Position numbers and translations under genes: made by a program
In this document: in pieces, positions 48,939-57,977 of the stretch
Position numbering within the stretch: position 1 is the stretch's first letter
Layout of the letters: the number at the start of each line of letters is the position of its first letter
Assembly: GCF_016595155.1 (NCBI RefSeq)
Contig: NZ_JAENGP010000008.1
Coordinates: forward strand, 124,001-188,000
DNA length: 64,000 nucleotides
Origin: Advenella mandrilli
GTDB taxonomy: Bacteria > Pseudomonadota > Gammaproteobacteria > Burkholderiales > Burkholderiaceae_B
Direction: 5' to 3'
The notes under the pieces: model-generated
What the model saw: only the letters and a program-made list of their open reading frames with translations
Databases searched by the model: none
What the model was told of the DNA's origin: nothing

Positions 48939-48967
48939 AGAAGGCTCTCTGGAGCCTTCTGTTTTAT
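48939..48967 (+). terminator. Terminator after the ThDP enzyme gene
   Basis: Perfect 9-base arms AGAAGGCTC / GAGCCTTCT with a TCTG loop, followed by GTTTTATT. It lies between the convergent ThDP enzyme gene and smpB. Confidence 0.78.
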
Positions 48968-48985
48968 TGGCGGGTAAGTTCTTTC

Positions 48986-49441
48986 TTATTGGCGGCGAGT
49001 GTCGTGCTTCATGATGCGTTCTTTTTCACGCTGCCAGTCTTTATCGCGGGCGCTGTCACGTTTGTCATGAAGTTTCTTGCCTTTGCCAAGGCCAAATTCC
49101 AGCTTGATACGCCCGTTTTTATAATGCAGGTTAAGGGGCACCAGGGTATAACCACGGATTTCCACCTTGCCAATCAACTTGTTGATTTCTTTTTTGTTCA
49201 TTAGCAATTTGCGTGTGCGCGTTGCATTGGGGTGAATATGGGTGGAAGCGGTGGCCAGTGGGCTGATATGCATATTCAGCAACCAGAGTTCGCCATCACG
49301 TACAATAACGTAGCTTTCAGCTAGCTGAACCCTTCCGGCCCGGATGGCTTTTACTTCCCAGCCTTCAAGGACAATTCCGGCTTCAAAATTTTCTTCAATG
49401 GAATAGTCGTGGCGGGCTTTACGATTTTCTACAATGCTCAT
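48986..49441 (-). CDS. smpB: SmpB, tmRNA-binding protein
   Basis: Binds tmRNA and is required for trans-translation of stalled ribosomes. The OB-fold core has '[20 protein letters not shown]' and '[20 protein letters not shown]'-type strands, and the basic C-terminal tail '[18 protein letters not shown]' is present. 151 aa, normal. Divergent from ratA, the usual arrangement. No ssrA gene is seen in the window. Confidence 0.96.
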   Translation of the reverse strand: MSIVENRKARHDYSIEENFEAGIVLEGWEVKAIRAGRVQLAESYVIVRDGELWLLNMHISPLATASTHIHPNATRTRKLLMNKKEINKLIGKVEIRGYTLVPLNLHYKNGRIKLEFGLGKGKKLHDKRDSARDKDWQREKERIMKHDTRRQ

Positions 49442-49635
49442 GATTTATATTATAAAAATGCTACAGCCGTTAAAATAGGATTTTTTTATGAAAGTATATT
49501 TATGATGTCGGCTTAAGGCCATATTGTAAATGAATACATCACATGAAAATGAAATTTATGGCAATATTGCCCTTAAACGTCCATATTCGTTTATATTCGC
49601 CATTGGCTAATTGATTTAATCTGTAAAATTTCTTA

Positions 49636-50073
49636 ATGCATACTGTCCAACGCTCCGTACTTCTTCCTTACAAGGCAAGCCAGATGTTTGATCTGGTTTC
49701 CGATGTTGAAAAATATCCAGAATTCATGCCATGGTGTGGCGGCTCGGCCGTCAAAGAACAACTTGAAGACGGCGTGGTGGCATCGGTTACCATCAGTCTG
49801 GCAAAAATAAAACAAACATTCACCACTCGCAATACCTACACCTACCCAGGAAAAATAGAACTGAAACTGGTTGATGGCCCGTTTTCCGCGTTAAATGGCA
49901 CATGGGAATTCATCAAACTGGATGAGGATGCCTGTAAAGTGCTCTTTACCCTTGATTATGCTTTCAACAGTAAAACGCTTGAGATGCTGGTAGGTCCCGT
50001 CTTCAACCGTATTGCCAACAGCTTTATTGACTCATTCACCAAACGGGCCCAGGTTGTTTATGGCGACCGCTGA
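49636..50073 (+). CDS. ratA: RatA/COQ10-like START-domain protein
   Basis: 145-aa polyketide-cyclase/START-fold protein. Motifs 'VLLPYKASQMFDLVSDVEKY' and 'EFMPWCGGSAV', with the end 'FIDSFTKRAQVVYGDR', match YfjG/RatA. In E. coli it was reported to block 70S formation as a toxin; the mitochondrial homologue COQ10 binds ubiquinone, which may be its true role. It is divergent from smpB by 194 bases and overlaps ratB by 14 bases. Confidence 0.93.
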   Translation: MHTVQRSVLLPYKASQMFDLVSDVEKYPEFMPWCGGSAVKEQLEDGVVASVTISLAKIKQTFTTRNTYTYPGKIELKLVDGPFSALNGTWEFIKLDEDACKVLFTLDYAFNSKTLEMLVGPVFNRIANSFIDSFTKRAQVVYGDR

Positions 50074-50428
50074 TCTTCATATTTCCCTTAGCTTCCCGGT
50101 TACGGCCAGCCACATATGGTGTAAAAGTTTTTGCGTGCCGGCCGGAAGCACTATTGCTGATGCTATTGCGATAAGTGGTATAGCCAATGCTTTTCCCGAG
50201 CTGGATATTAGTAGCCTTGGAAAGGGGGTGTTTGGTATTAAATGCGCACCTGGGCAAACGGTACAAGAAGGTGACCGGATTGAGCTTTACCGCAAGCTTG
50301 TATTTGATCCCAAAGAATCCAGAAGACGCCGGGCGGAACACCGCAAAGCAGGTATCCTGACCAAGAGGCACCTCAGGCAAAAAAAATCACGCATCAATAA
50401 CTACACCGAACACCGGGATAACACTTAA
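50060..50428 (+). CDS. ratB: RatB/RnfH family ubiquitin-like-fold protein
   Basis: Small beta-grasp protein of 122 aa, the partner always found next to ratA. Visible: 'FCVPAGSTIADAIAISGI', 'GIKCAPGQTVQEGDRIELYR' and 'LVFDPKESRRRRAEHR', the RnfH/YfjF signature. A strongly basic C-terminal tail of about 35 residues follows. Start is the ATG at 50060 inside the ratA end; a longer frame from 50012 would add 16 residues. Function unclear in the family. Confidence 0.9.
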   Translation: MATADLHISLSFPVTASHIWCKSFCVPAGSTIADAIAISGIANAFPELDISSLGKGVFGIKCAPGQTVQEGDRIELYRKLVFDPKESRRRRAEHRKAGILTKRHLRQKKSRINNYTEHRDNT

Positions 50429-50456
50429 AAAAAACCATACGACTGAAGGAGGAACA

Positions 50457-51590
50457 ATGTCGTCACCTGTATTATTTACTGAACTCAACACCAATAACGG
50501 GCGCAAAATTGGTGTTGCCACGCTTAACCAGCCTAACGTTTTAAACGGGCTTTCACTAGAGATGTGCCGCTTGCTAAGTGAACAGCTTACCCAATGGGAA
50601 GAAGACCCGGAAGTGGTACTGGTTATCATGCAAGGCGCCGGTGAAAAGGCATTTTGTGCGGGCGGTGATTTACACGGTTTGTATCAAAGCATGCAAACTT
50701 ATCAAGGGCAGGGCGCATGGGCGAATACGTATTCACGCGAATTTTTTGAAGTTGAATATAAACTGGATTATCAAATACATACCTACAGCAAACCGGTTAT
50801 TTGCTGGGGGCACGGTATTGTCATGGGCGGTGGCATTGGCCTGATGATTGGCGCCAGTCACAGAGTGGTGAGCGAAAGTTCCCGCCTTGCCATGCCAGAA
50901 GTCAGTATTGGCCTTTTCCCCGATGTGGGTGGAAGCTGGGTATTAAATCATTTGCCAGGCAGAACAGGCTTGTTTCTGGCCAGCACGGGTGCCATTGTCA
51001 ACACGTCTGATGCGCTTTTTGCCGGTCTTGCCAACTACCAGGTAGAGCATGCAAATTGGGATGCAGTGCTTAATGCCTTGCTTGAATCAGCCTGGCAGGC
51101 ACCTCAGCAGCGTATAGTCAATGATGATCTTGTGCATACGGTTTTATCTGCGCATCAGGGTAAGCCTGCCGAAGTTGGGCCTTTGCAACAGCATTATGCG
51201 TTGATCAATGAAATTTGTGCGCCGGCTGATATTAAAACCATTTACCGCAATATTGCCCTGCTCAAAGACAGTGACAATGCCTGGTTATCCCGTGCCGCCA
51301 GCACCATGTTAAAAGGCGCCCCGCTTTCCATGGCGTTGGGAATTACCCTGCAACGTTACGCTTTGCACCTGTCTTTGGTTGATGTTTTTCGTATGGAATA
51401 TATAGTGGCATTGCATTGTTGTGCCAATGGCCAGTTACAGGAAGGGATTCGGGCCCTGTTGGTGGACAAAGACAAGAACCCTCAATGGGTTCCTTCTGAT
51501 ATTAACGATGTTAGTGATGAATTGTTGGCATCGTATTTTGACGCTCCCTGGCCCAAGCCAGACAGGCATCCCTTGTCTGGCTTGGCGTAA
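50457..51590 (+). CDS. Enoyl-CoA hydratase/isomerase family, 3-hydroxyisobutyryl-CoA hydrolase-like
   Basis: Crotonase-fold enzyme of 377 aa, the length of HIBYL-CoA hydrolases in valine degradation rather than the ~260 aa of simple enoyl-CoA hydratases. Oxyanion-hole segments are 'KAFCAGGDLHGLYQS' and 'WGHGIVMGGGIGLMIGASHR', and the catalytic region is 'MPEVSIGLFPDVGGSWVLNH' (Glu and Asp as in the hydrolases). A strong AAGGAGG precedes the ATG. It lies 28 bases after ratB. Its last codons form a perfect 12-base inverted repeat. Confidence 0.88.
   Translation: MSSPVLFTELNTNNGRKIGVATLNQPNVLNGLSLEMCRLLSEQLTQWEEDPEVVLVIMQGAGEKAFCAGGDLHGLYQSMQTYQGQGAWANTYSREFFEVEYKLDYQIHTYSKPVICWGHGIVMGGGIGLMIGASHRVVSESSRLAMPEVSIGLFPDVGGSWVLNHLPGRTGLFLASTGAIVNTSDALFAGLANYQVEHANWDAVLNALLESAWQAPQQRIVNDDLVHTVLSAHQGKPAEVGPLQQHYALINEICAPADIKTIYRNIALLKDSDNAWLSRAASTMLKGAPLSMALGITLQRYALHLSLVDVFRMEYIVALHCCANGQLQEGIRALLVDKDKNPQWVPSDINDVSDELLASYFDAPWPKPDRHPLSGLA
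51553..51585 (+). repeat. Perfect inverted repeat in the last codons of the crotonase-family gene
   Basis: Arms CCAAGCCAGACA (51553-51564) and TGTCTGGCTTGG (51574-51585) with a 9-base loop, ending three bases before the stop. There is no T-run, so it is a 3'-end hairpin of unclear role or a T-less terminator. Confidence 0.7.
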
Positions 51591-51607
51591 TATTAATAAT
51601 TAATAAA

Positions 51608-51637
51608 CCGGAAATGGTTCTGTTGAATTATTTCCGG
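51608..51637 (-). terminator. Hairpin at the end of ygfZ
   Basis: Perfect 8-base arms CCGGAAAT / ATTTCCGG spanning the ygfZ stop codon, followed on the minus strand by TTTATTAATT. A weak terminator candidate. Confidence 0.45.
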
Positions 51638-52626
51638 ATTTCAGGCTTTTCAAGTGAATACGGGATATCAACCAGTTCCACTTTGGGGCCATCAATACCG
51701 CCAATGCTTATCTGATTATGTTCCAGAGCCACCAGCTTGGTTTCAAACAGCAAATAGACCTTGCCATCGAAAGCGCTACTATTAACGATTAGACCACACG
51801 GTTCATGGCTGTCCTGTGCATCGAATACATCTTTGCCTGGCTGCCAGGTTTCAGGGTCTGTGGCATTGCTAACGATGCCAATTGCCATGCGGCGCTTTAA
51901 GGTGCCGCGATAGTGGCTGCGTGCAACCACCTCTTGGCCGGGATAGCATCCCTTGGTAAAACTAATGCCATTAATCGCATCAAAATTGATGCTTTGTGCA
52001 ATGAACAGTTCCTGATTGTTTTTTTCAATCCATGGGGTGCCGCTTAAGATTTCCAGTGTATCCCATTGTGCGCTGTCTTTATGGTTTAATAAGGAACAGA
52101 AACCCTCCTGATTGCTCACCAGGGAGTTATAAATACAGATGAAACGTTTGTTGCCAGCCACATCTGGCAAGGCTATCCAGGTACATCCGTCTTTTGATAC
52201 AACATTCCATGCGGGTATTTGTTGCAGATCCAACTCAAGCCACTTACCCAATTTTTCGATTGTGGGTGACCAAATTCCCTTGACTGCTAGCGTGTCTGGC
52301 GTAAAAACCACCTTTGAGCGCATGACATACATGCGCAGGCGCTTAAGTAACGGCTCGGCAATATCGCTACGAACCAGAAACTTTAAGGCCGGTTCATTAT
52401 CTGCTGATGCGTCTTTCCAGATAAGAAAGCTGCCCAGAACCCGTCCTTTGGGAGAGCAATAAGCTGAAAGTACGGCATGGTTTTCGGTGGCCAGTTCTAT
52501 ATCCTGGGTGATCTGTCCTTGCAGAAAGCTGCTTGCATCGGCTCCGGTGACAGAGAAAACGGTAAAATGGGTGAGATCACTTTGAAATAAAGTATCGTCA
52601 ATATGTTCTTGAGGTTCTGAAATCAT
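51628..52626 (-). CDS. ygfZ: YgfZ/GcvT-like folate-binding Fe-S repair protein
   Basis: Tetrahydrofolate-dependent protein that supports Fe-S enzymes such as MiaB. It has the diagnostic motif 'KGCYPGQEVVARSHYRG' with the conserved Cys. The GcvT-like fold is visible from 'LTHFTVFSVTGADASSFLQG'. 332 aa, normal. It is divergent from mltG by 225 bases, the usual Burkholderiales arrangement. Confidence 0.94.
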   Translation of the reverse strand: MISEPQEHIDDTLFQSDLTHFTVFSVTGADASSFLQGQITQDIELATENHAVLSAYCSPKGRVLGSFLIWKDASADNEPALKFLVRSDIAEPLLKRLRMYVMRSKVVFTPDTLAVKGIWSPTIEKLGKWLELDLQQIPAWNVVSKDGCTWIALPDVAGNKRFICIYNSLVSNQEGFCSLLNHKDSAQWDTLEILSGTPWIEKNNQELFIAQSINFDAINGISFTKGCYPGQEVVARSHYRGTLKRRMAIGIVSNATDPETWQPGKDVFDAQDSHEPCGLIVNSSAFDGKVYLLFETKLVALEHNQISIGGIDGPKVELVDIPYSLEKPEIRK

Positions 52627-52851
52627 GGCTATTATCCTGCATTACTGATACAAATTTGAATGTTTAAATAGTACGCCATATTGCTCCGATCGGGTGTATT
52701 TCCTGATCCTGATAAAGGTTAATGGCCACTGGTATGCGGTCTCTAATTTTATAGCGTGAAGCCTTTTGGTTCATATCTTTGAATGGATGGTTATTGTCTT
52801 TTTGCCTGATACAATTGAGCCTTGTTAAATTACTCCAATACGCTTGTACGC

Positions 52852-53862
52852 ATGAAATTATTCAAGTCCCTTGTTCTGGCTTTTGTTATTTGCGCCCTGT
52901 TGCTGGCAGTCGGGTTGGGCGGTAAAGTCTGGCACTGGTCCACTAGCCCCATCCCTATGTCATCTCAAACGGTGGAGTTTACGGTTCCCAAGGGCAGTAC
53001 CATCCGCACGGTTGCCGAGACCCTGGCCAAAGCCGGATTGGATATTGAGCCGCAGCTATTTATTTTATATGCTCGTTATACTGGGCAGGATGTCCAGCTA
53101 AAGGCCGGCGCCTATGAAGTTACCCAGGGCATGACACCGGTTGACGTCCTGGACAAACTGGCCAAAGGGGATATGATCAGGCGCCAGATTGCCCTGATCG
53201 AAGGCTGGACTTATCAGCAAATCCGCCAGGCCTTGCTGGCCAATAAGGATATTACACAAACGTTGGCTGATATTACCGATGAAGAATTGTTGAAAAAACT
53301 GGGTTCGGACCATACGCATCCTGAAGGCTTGTTTTTTCCTGAAACCTACGTATTTGTGCCAGGTGATAGTGATTTTCAGATTTTAAAGCGGGCTTATGAT
53401 GAAGGGCAGAAACAGTTGATGCAAGCCTGGGAAAACCGTGATCCCGAGATTCCTCTTAAAACCCCTTATGAAGCCCTGATTCTGGCCTCGATTGTTGAAA
53501 AAGAAACCGGTCATAGTCAGGATCGGGATCGGGTGGCTGGTGTGTTCATTAACCGGATCAAGGCAAATATGCTGTTGCAAACAGACCCGACCGTCATTTA
53601 TGGCATGGGTGACAAATACCAAGGCAGGATTCGCAAAAAAGACCTGCAAACCGACACGCCATGGAATACTTATACCCGTGCGGGACTGCCACCTACGCCT
53701 ATCGCTATGCCAGGGGCATTGTCCATACAGGCAGCCTTGCACCCTGAAAAACACGGGTTTTATTATTTTGTTGCGCGGGGTGACGGAACCAGTGAGTTTG
53801 CCGAAAACCTTAGAAAACACAATCAAAACGTACAAAAATATATTTTGAAAAGGGGTCAGTAA
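52852..53862 (+). CDS. mltG: MltG, endolytic murein transglycosylase
   Basis: Inner-membrane enzyme that cuts nascent glycan strands and sets their length. One N-terminal membrane anchor (about residues 6-25), a LysM-like domain ('[20 protein letters not shown]'), and the YceG catalytic domain with the active Glu in '[17 protein letters not shown]', then '[12 protein letters not shown]' and '[17 protein letters not shown]'. I use the ATG at 52852 (336 aa). It overlaps tmk by one base (TAATG). Confidence 0.95.
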   Translation: MKLFKSLVLAFVICALLLAVGLGGKVWHWSTSPIPMSSQTVEFTVPKGSTIRTVAETLAKAGLDIEPQLFILYARYTGQDVQLKAGAYEVTQGMTPVDVLDKLAKGDMIRRQIALIEGWTYQQIRQALLANKDITQTLADITDEELLKKLGSDHTHPEGLFFPETYVFVPGDSDFQILKRAYDEGQKQLMQAWENRDPEIPLKTPYEALILASIVEKETGHSQDRDRVAGVFINRIKANMLLQTDPTVIYGMGDKYQGRIRKKDLQTDTPWNTYTRAGLPPTPIAMPGALSIQAALHPEKHGFYYFVARGDGTSEFAENLRKHNQNVQKYILKRGQ

Positions 53863-54497
53863 TGACAGGGCTTTTTATTACACTGGAAGGCGTTGATGGC
53901 GCCGGAAAAAGTACCCACATGAAATGGTTGCCTGATTTTTTCACGCGGCATGGCCTGGAAGTGGTGATGACGCGCGAGCCCGGGGGCACACCAGTAGGTG
54001 AGAAATTGCGTGAAATCCTGCTCCATGAAGCCATGAGCCAGGAAACCGAAGCCTTGCTGATGTTTGCCTCACGCCAGGAAAATCTTAACCAGGTCATCAA
54101 ACCGGCCCTGGCAATTGGCAAGCTGGTGCTTTGCGACCGGTTTACCGATAGTACCTATGCCTATCAGGGGGGGGGCCGTCATTTTGATACCAACAAAATT
54201 TCTGTATTGGAAAACTGGGTGCAAGAAGGCCTGAACCCTGATTTAACACTGCTATTTGATGTGCCGCTTGAAGTTTCGCGTGAACGGCTGGGCAGGCACG
54301 GCGCCGCCCTTGACCGGTTTGAACAGGAAAACGATGCGTTTTTTGAGGCGGTTCGCAATGCCTATTTACAGCGGGCTGCCAATGACCCGCAGCGGTTTAT
54401 GCTGATTGATTCCACCTGGCCTTATGAAGAGGTTAAGGAATTTATTGAAACCCGCCTGCTGCAATTTATTGGACAGGGAAAAAATGCACATACCTGA
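53862..54497 (+). CDS. tmk: Tmk, thymidylate kinase
   Basis: Phosphorylates dTMP to dTDP. P-loop '[11 protein letters not shown]', DRY-like '[17 protein letters not shown]' and the LID region '[14 protein letters not shown]' are present. 211 aa, normal. A run of nine G (54167-54175) encodes the Gly-Gly-Gly of this motif. It overlaps holB by 14 bases. Confidence 0.96.
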   Translation: MTGLFITLEGVDGAGKSTHMKWLPDFFTRHGLEVVMTREPGGTPVGEKLREILLHEAMSQETEALLMFASRQENLNQVIKPALAIGKLVLCDRFTDSTYAYQGGGRHFDTNKISVLENWVQEGLNPDLTLLFDVPLEVSRERLGRHGAALDRFEQENDAFFEAVRNAYLQRAANDPQRFMLIDSTWPYEEVKEFIETRLLQFIGQGKNAHT

Positions 54498-55524
54498 GTT
54501 CCTGCCATGGCAGACCGCCATGGCCAGTCAATGGCTGGGTAATAAAGAGCGTTTTTCACATGCCTGGATCATTCATGGCATACCGGGCATAGGCAAACTG
54601 AAATTTGCCCATGCGGCCGCTACCAGTTTATTGTGTGAGTCATCCCATAACGGGATTGCTTGCGGGCACTGTGAATCCTGCGGTTGGGTAAAATCGGGCA
54701 ACCATCCCGATTTACGAATGGTATTGCCCGATGCCCTTGCCGTTAAAGAAGGGCTTGCCACTGCGGCCGAAAATGATGAAGAAAGCGGATCAAAAAAATC
54801 CCTCTCCCAGGACATCAGGATAGAGCAGGTTCGCCAGCTTGAAAAACTGTTCACGGTTTCTACCCACCGGGGAGGGTATCGCGTGATTGTGCTGTATCCG
54901 GCAGAAAGCCTGAATGCCGCTTCTTCCAATGCTTTGCTTAAAGTCCTTGAAGAGCCGCCAGCAAACACCATTTTTCTTTTGGTCACGCATTCTATCCAGC
55001 GTTTGTTGCCTACCTTGCTGTCACGTTGCCGCCGTTTGGCTTTGCCGGTTCCAGAAACCGCCATGGCTTTAGCCTGGCTACAGAAAAACGGGCTTGAAGA
55101 TGGTCAGGTTTGGCTGGCAGCCACCGGCGGGGCGCCGTTAAGTGCACTGGCTTTTAGCCAGTCTGATTATGAGCCGGTTAAGTACTGGCTTTCGGCGTTT
55201 GGTGACAAACTGGCACATCGGGAAATGCCCAATCTTGATAAACTGGCTGAGCAACTGGAAAAGGTACCGGCAAAACAGTGGCTGGACAGCCTTCAACGAT
55301 TTGTTTTTGACATAAACCTTAACTGTTTCGGACAAGCATCCCGTTATTTTCCCGCCTTGGGGAAAAATGCATCAATTATTGCCGCTAATATGGCGGCAGA
55401 CAAAATATCGCAGCTGCTTAAATGGTTGGCAGAGCAGCAGCGAATTGCCGATCATCCGCTAAATGCACGCTTGTTTATTATATCTACCCTGCAACGGGTT
55501 GCATTAAGCTGTATTTCCAAATAG
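54484..55524 (+). CDS. holB: HolB, DNA polymerase III delta' subunit
   Basis: Clamp-loader subunit. AAA+ fold with the modified P-loop region '[20 protein letters not shown]', the zinc-binding cysteines in '[18 protein letters not shown]', the sensor region '[20 protein letters not shown]' and '[14 protein letters not shown]' (SRC motif). ATG at 54484 gives 346 aa. It starts inside tmk and is followed by the tatD-type gene after 28 bases, the conserved order mltG-tmk-holB-tatD. Confidence 0.95.
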   Translation: MHIPEFLPWQTAMASQWLGNKERFSHAWIIHGIPGIGKLKFAHAAATSLLCESSHNGIACGHCESCGWVKSGNHPDLRMVLPDALAVKEGLATAAENDEESGSKKSLSQDIRIEQVRQLEKLFTVSTHRGGYRVIVLYPAESLNAASSNALLKVLEEPPANTIFLLVTHSIQRLLPTLLSRCRRLALPVPETAMALAWLQKNGLEDGQVWLAATGGAPLSALAFSQSDYEPVKYWLSAFGDKLAHREMPNLDKLAEQLEKVPAKQWLDSLQRFVFDINLNCFGQASRYFPALGKNASIIAANMAADKISQLLKWLAEQQRIADHPLNARLFIISTLQRVALSCISK

Positions 55525-55552
55525 TCATTAATTTTTTCATAAGTCATTAATC

Positions 55553-56323
55553 ATGTTTGTTGATTCACACTGTCATTTGGATTTCCCTGAATTAAGCCAG
55601 GATCTGGATACTATTCTGGACAAAATGAAGCAGAATAATGTTGGGCGCGCCCTGTGTGTTAGCGTCAATTTGCCGGATTGGCCCAGAATCATTGCCCTGA
55701 TAGAAAAATACCCGCATCTTGTCGGTTCGGTGGGTGTTCATCCTGACTATGCAGATACGCCCGAGCCAACACTTGAGATGCTGTGTGAGCATGCCTTGCA
55801 CCCCAAAATTGTGGCCATTGGTGAAACCGGGCTTGATTATTATCGCTTAAGCGAACCACTTGATTGGCAAAGAGCGCGTTTTCGGGTTCATATCAAGGCA
55901 GGGATACAATCTGGCTTGCCATTAATTGTTCACACCCGCTCATCGGCCGAAGACACGATTCGTCTCATGAAAGAAGAGGGAGCCCATCAGTGCGGTGGCG
56001 TCATGCACTGTTTTACTGAAACCTGGGAAGTGGCCCAGGCAGCCATTGAACAGAATTTTTATATTTCGTTCTCGGGTATTGTTACGTTCAAAAATGCTCA
56101 CCAATTGCATGAGGTGGCACAAAAAGTACCGTTGGAACGTTTGCTGATTGAAACCGATTCACCTTATCTGGCACCGGTTCCTTTTCGAGGCAAATTGAAT
56201 GATCCCTCCAAGGTGATTCATGTCGCCGAAAAAATTGCCGATCTCAGGGGGGTAACCTTGAAAGAAATAGAAGAGGCTAGTACGGAGAACTTTTTTAGGC
56301 TATTCCAAAAAGCAAAAGCGTAA
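55553..56323 (+). CDS. TatD family metal-dependent hydrolase (YcfH-like)
   Basis: TIM-barrel metallohydrolase; relatives have DNase activity. Metal ligands are seen in 'FVDSHCHLDFPEL', 'AIGETGLDYYRL', 'PLIVHTRSSAEDT', 'GVMHCFTETWE' and 'LIETDSPYLAPVPFRGK'. 256 aa, normal. It lies downstream of holB, where ycfH sits in E. coli. The physiological substrate is unsettled. Confidence 0.94.
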   Translation: MFVDSHCHLDFPELSQDLDTILDKMKQNNVGRALCVSVNLPDWPRIIALIEKYPHLVGSVGVHPDYADTPEPTLEMLCEHALHPKIVAIGETGLDYYRLSEPLDWQRARFRVHIKAGIQSGLPLIVHTRSSAEDTIRLMKEEGAHQCGGVMHCFTETWEVAQAAIEQNFYISFSGIVTFKNAHQLHEVAQKVPLERLLIETDSPYLAPVPFRGKLNDPSKVIHVAEKIADLRGVTLKEIEEASTENFFRLFQKAKA

Positions 56324-56427
56324 ATCAAGGTAAATTTGCCAGTTTTCTTTGCCTTGGTCGTCTTTACGTTTTGTATACTGGATGCCTGTTATGTTTGATA
56401 TGATTCAGTAAATTGAAAAGGTATGCA

Positions 56428-57057
56428 ATGCGCAATATTAAATTGAAATCTTCTTTGCTGCTTGGGGCCATGGTTTTTTCCCTGTCAGCATTGGCCAATA
56501 CATCGGGTGCCTGGTGGAATGACATCAAGAATGACCGGGCGTCTTCTGTTAAACAGGCCATAGAAAAAGGGCAAGATGTCAATGTGCTTAACCAGGGTGG
56601 CCAGCCGCCAATCATGCAGGCTATCCGTGACAAATCAATGGGGGTATTTGACGTTTTGGTTAGAGCCCCTAATATCAACCTTAATATTGAAAATATTAAT
56701 CAAGAAACACCATTAATGTATTTGGCAATTATTGGGGATGTACGCCGCGCAGAAAGACTCATCTTTCTGGGTGCCAACGTTAACCACTTGGGGTGGGCAC
56801 CCTTGCATTATGCCGCTTCAATGGGTCATGTTGACATGATCAAGATGTTGCTGGCCAATGGGGCATTTCCCAATGCTCCGGCGGCAGAAGGAAGTTCGCC
56901 CATTTATATGGCGGTAACCTCAAAAAACCCCGAAGCAGTAAAGGTCTTGATGGCGGCTGGTGCAGATCCCAAGGCAGTTAACCAGTTGGGTAAAAGTGCC
57001 ATAGACCTGGCGAGGGAATTGAAATTGCCTGGTCTTATTGAAATAATGCTTAGATAA
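56428..57057 (+). CDS. Secreted ankyrin-repeat protein
   Basis: 209-aa protein with a signal peptide ending near 'FSLSALA', then about four or five ankyrin repeats (recognisable 'GGQPPIMQAIRDKSMGVFDV', 'ETPLMYLAIIGDVRRAERLI', 'WAPLHYAASMGHVDMIKMLL', 'SSPIYMAVTSKNPEAVKVLM'). It is probably periplasmic and should bind another protein. I chose the ATG at 56428, with AAAGG upstream, over a TTG at 56413. It is co-directional with the tatD-type gene and with the unknown secreted protein 12 bases downstream, which may be its partner. Confidence 0.88.
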   Translation: MRNIKLKSSLLLGAMVFSLSALANTSGAWWNDIKNDRASSVKQAIEKGQDVNVLNQGGQPPIMQAIRDKSMGVFDVLVRAPNINLNIENINQETPLMYLAIIGDVRRAERLIFLGANVNHLGWAPLHYAASMGHVDMIKMLLANGAFPNAPAAEGSSPIYMAVTSKNPEAVKVLMAAGADPKAVNQLGKSAIDLARELKLPGLIEIMLR

Positions 57058-57069
57058 ACGGACGTCACC

Positions 57070-57849
57070 ATGAAAGCTTTTTCCCGTATGACTCATTTTA
57101 ATATTCTGTTTTCCCTGGTATTTTTTGGCGTTGGGGCAAATGTCCATGCTGAACAGGTTTATTGTCAAAGCCCTTGGCTCAAGCCTAATGGGAAAATAGA
57201 AGGTAATATCAATGGTGGGAAAGGGCATTTCACAATCAGGATCAAGCAGGTTACAAAGGCTGCCGGCAGTGATTGCAGTGCCGACTTGTATATCCAGGCG
57301 AATGCTCCCATTGCCGGACAGCAAATCAATGGCTCAGGCAATTTTCGTTTGATGGTTAATAGTGGCGGCTCAGTTTTAAGTGGCTCATTTGATTCAGCAG
57401 GATTATTGGGCACCATCATGCGCTCTGTGATTACAAGCCGGGTCAATGGCTATTTCCTTAAGCCTGCCAACATCATCAATGAGCAGTCTGGTTCTTTGCC
57501 AGCCCAAACATACAGGGCCGATGCCCAGGCATCAATGTCCTTGCCGTCTTCGATTCCCATTAGCCAGGTCAATGTCGAAAATGCTTTTTTACAGTCTGCC
57601 CAACGAAAAATCGGCAAGCAGCAGCCGCTGCAGACCAAAATGGGGCCCATGAGTTGCCAGCCTGTTACCTATACAGGCACCATTTCCAGTGGCCAGATTC
57701 AATCCACACTTATTTCCCCTGGCAAGTCCGCACGTAATAAGCCAATAAGCGTAACCGAATGGTATTGCCCTGAAAAGGGCCTAACTATGCAGATGGATAT
57801 CAAAAGCGGTAATTCGGTTTATACCGTTGCGGTTACAAGCGTAAATTAA
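57070..57849 (+). CDS. Unrecognised secreted protein
   Basis: I do not recognise this gene. The 259-aa product has a clear signal peptide ending near 'GANVHA' (about residue 27). The mature part has only four cysteines (near residues 32, 67, 197 and 234), which could form two disulfides, is rich in Ser, Gly, Asn and Gln, and alternates polar and hydrophobic residues, suggesting beta structure. No membrane span or catalytic motif stands out. It begins 12 bases after the ankyrin-repeat gene, so the two are probably co-transcribed. Periplasmic location is inferred. Confidence 0.75.
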   Translation: MKAFSRMTHFNILFSLVFFGVGANVHAEQVYCQSPWLKPNGKIEGNINGGKGHFTIRIKQVTKAAGSDCSADLYIQANAPIAGQQINGSGNFRLMVNSGGSVLSGSFDSAGLLGTIMRSVITSRVNGYFLKPANIINEQSGSLPAQTYRADAQASMSLPSSIPISQVNVENAFLQSAQRKIGKQQPLQTKMGPMSCQPVTYTGTISSGQIQSTLISPGKSARNKPISVTEWYCPEKGLTMQMDIKSGNSVYTVAVTSVN

Positions 57850-57860
57850 CTGGTCTCCCT

Positions 57861-57904
57861 ATCTGTCCCTGTTTAAATTTAATCTAAAATAAAGGGGGAC
57901 AGAT
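57861..57904. repeat. Imperfect-loop palindromic element with ATCTGTCCC arms
   Basis: Perfect 9-base arms ATCTGTCCC (57861-57869) and GGGACAGAT (57896-57904) with a 26-base AT-rich loop. GGGACAGA-type arms resemble palindromes I recall near REP-associated transposases in other proteobacteria. Only one copy was noticed in the window. Confidence 0.55.
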
Positions 57905-57942
57905 TAATACTTCATAACAGAACAAGTACAATCAAGTATTAA
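57904..57942 (+). promoter_or_regulatory. gdhA promoter candidate embedded in a dyad
   Basis: TTAATA, 17-base spacer, TACAAT (57927-57932). Perfect 9-base arms TTAATACTT (57904-57912) and AAGTATTAA (57934-57942) cover the -35 and the start site, an arrangement typical of a repressor site. Confidence 0.5.
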
Positions 57943-57977
57943 GTGACTAAGACTGTTTATTTCACAGGAGAAACTCA

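Noticed and set aside
48932-49204. 90-codon plus-strand frame after the ThDP enzyme
   Set aside because: Covers the terminator and is antisense to smpB.
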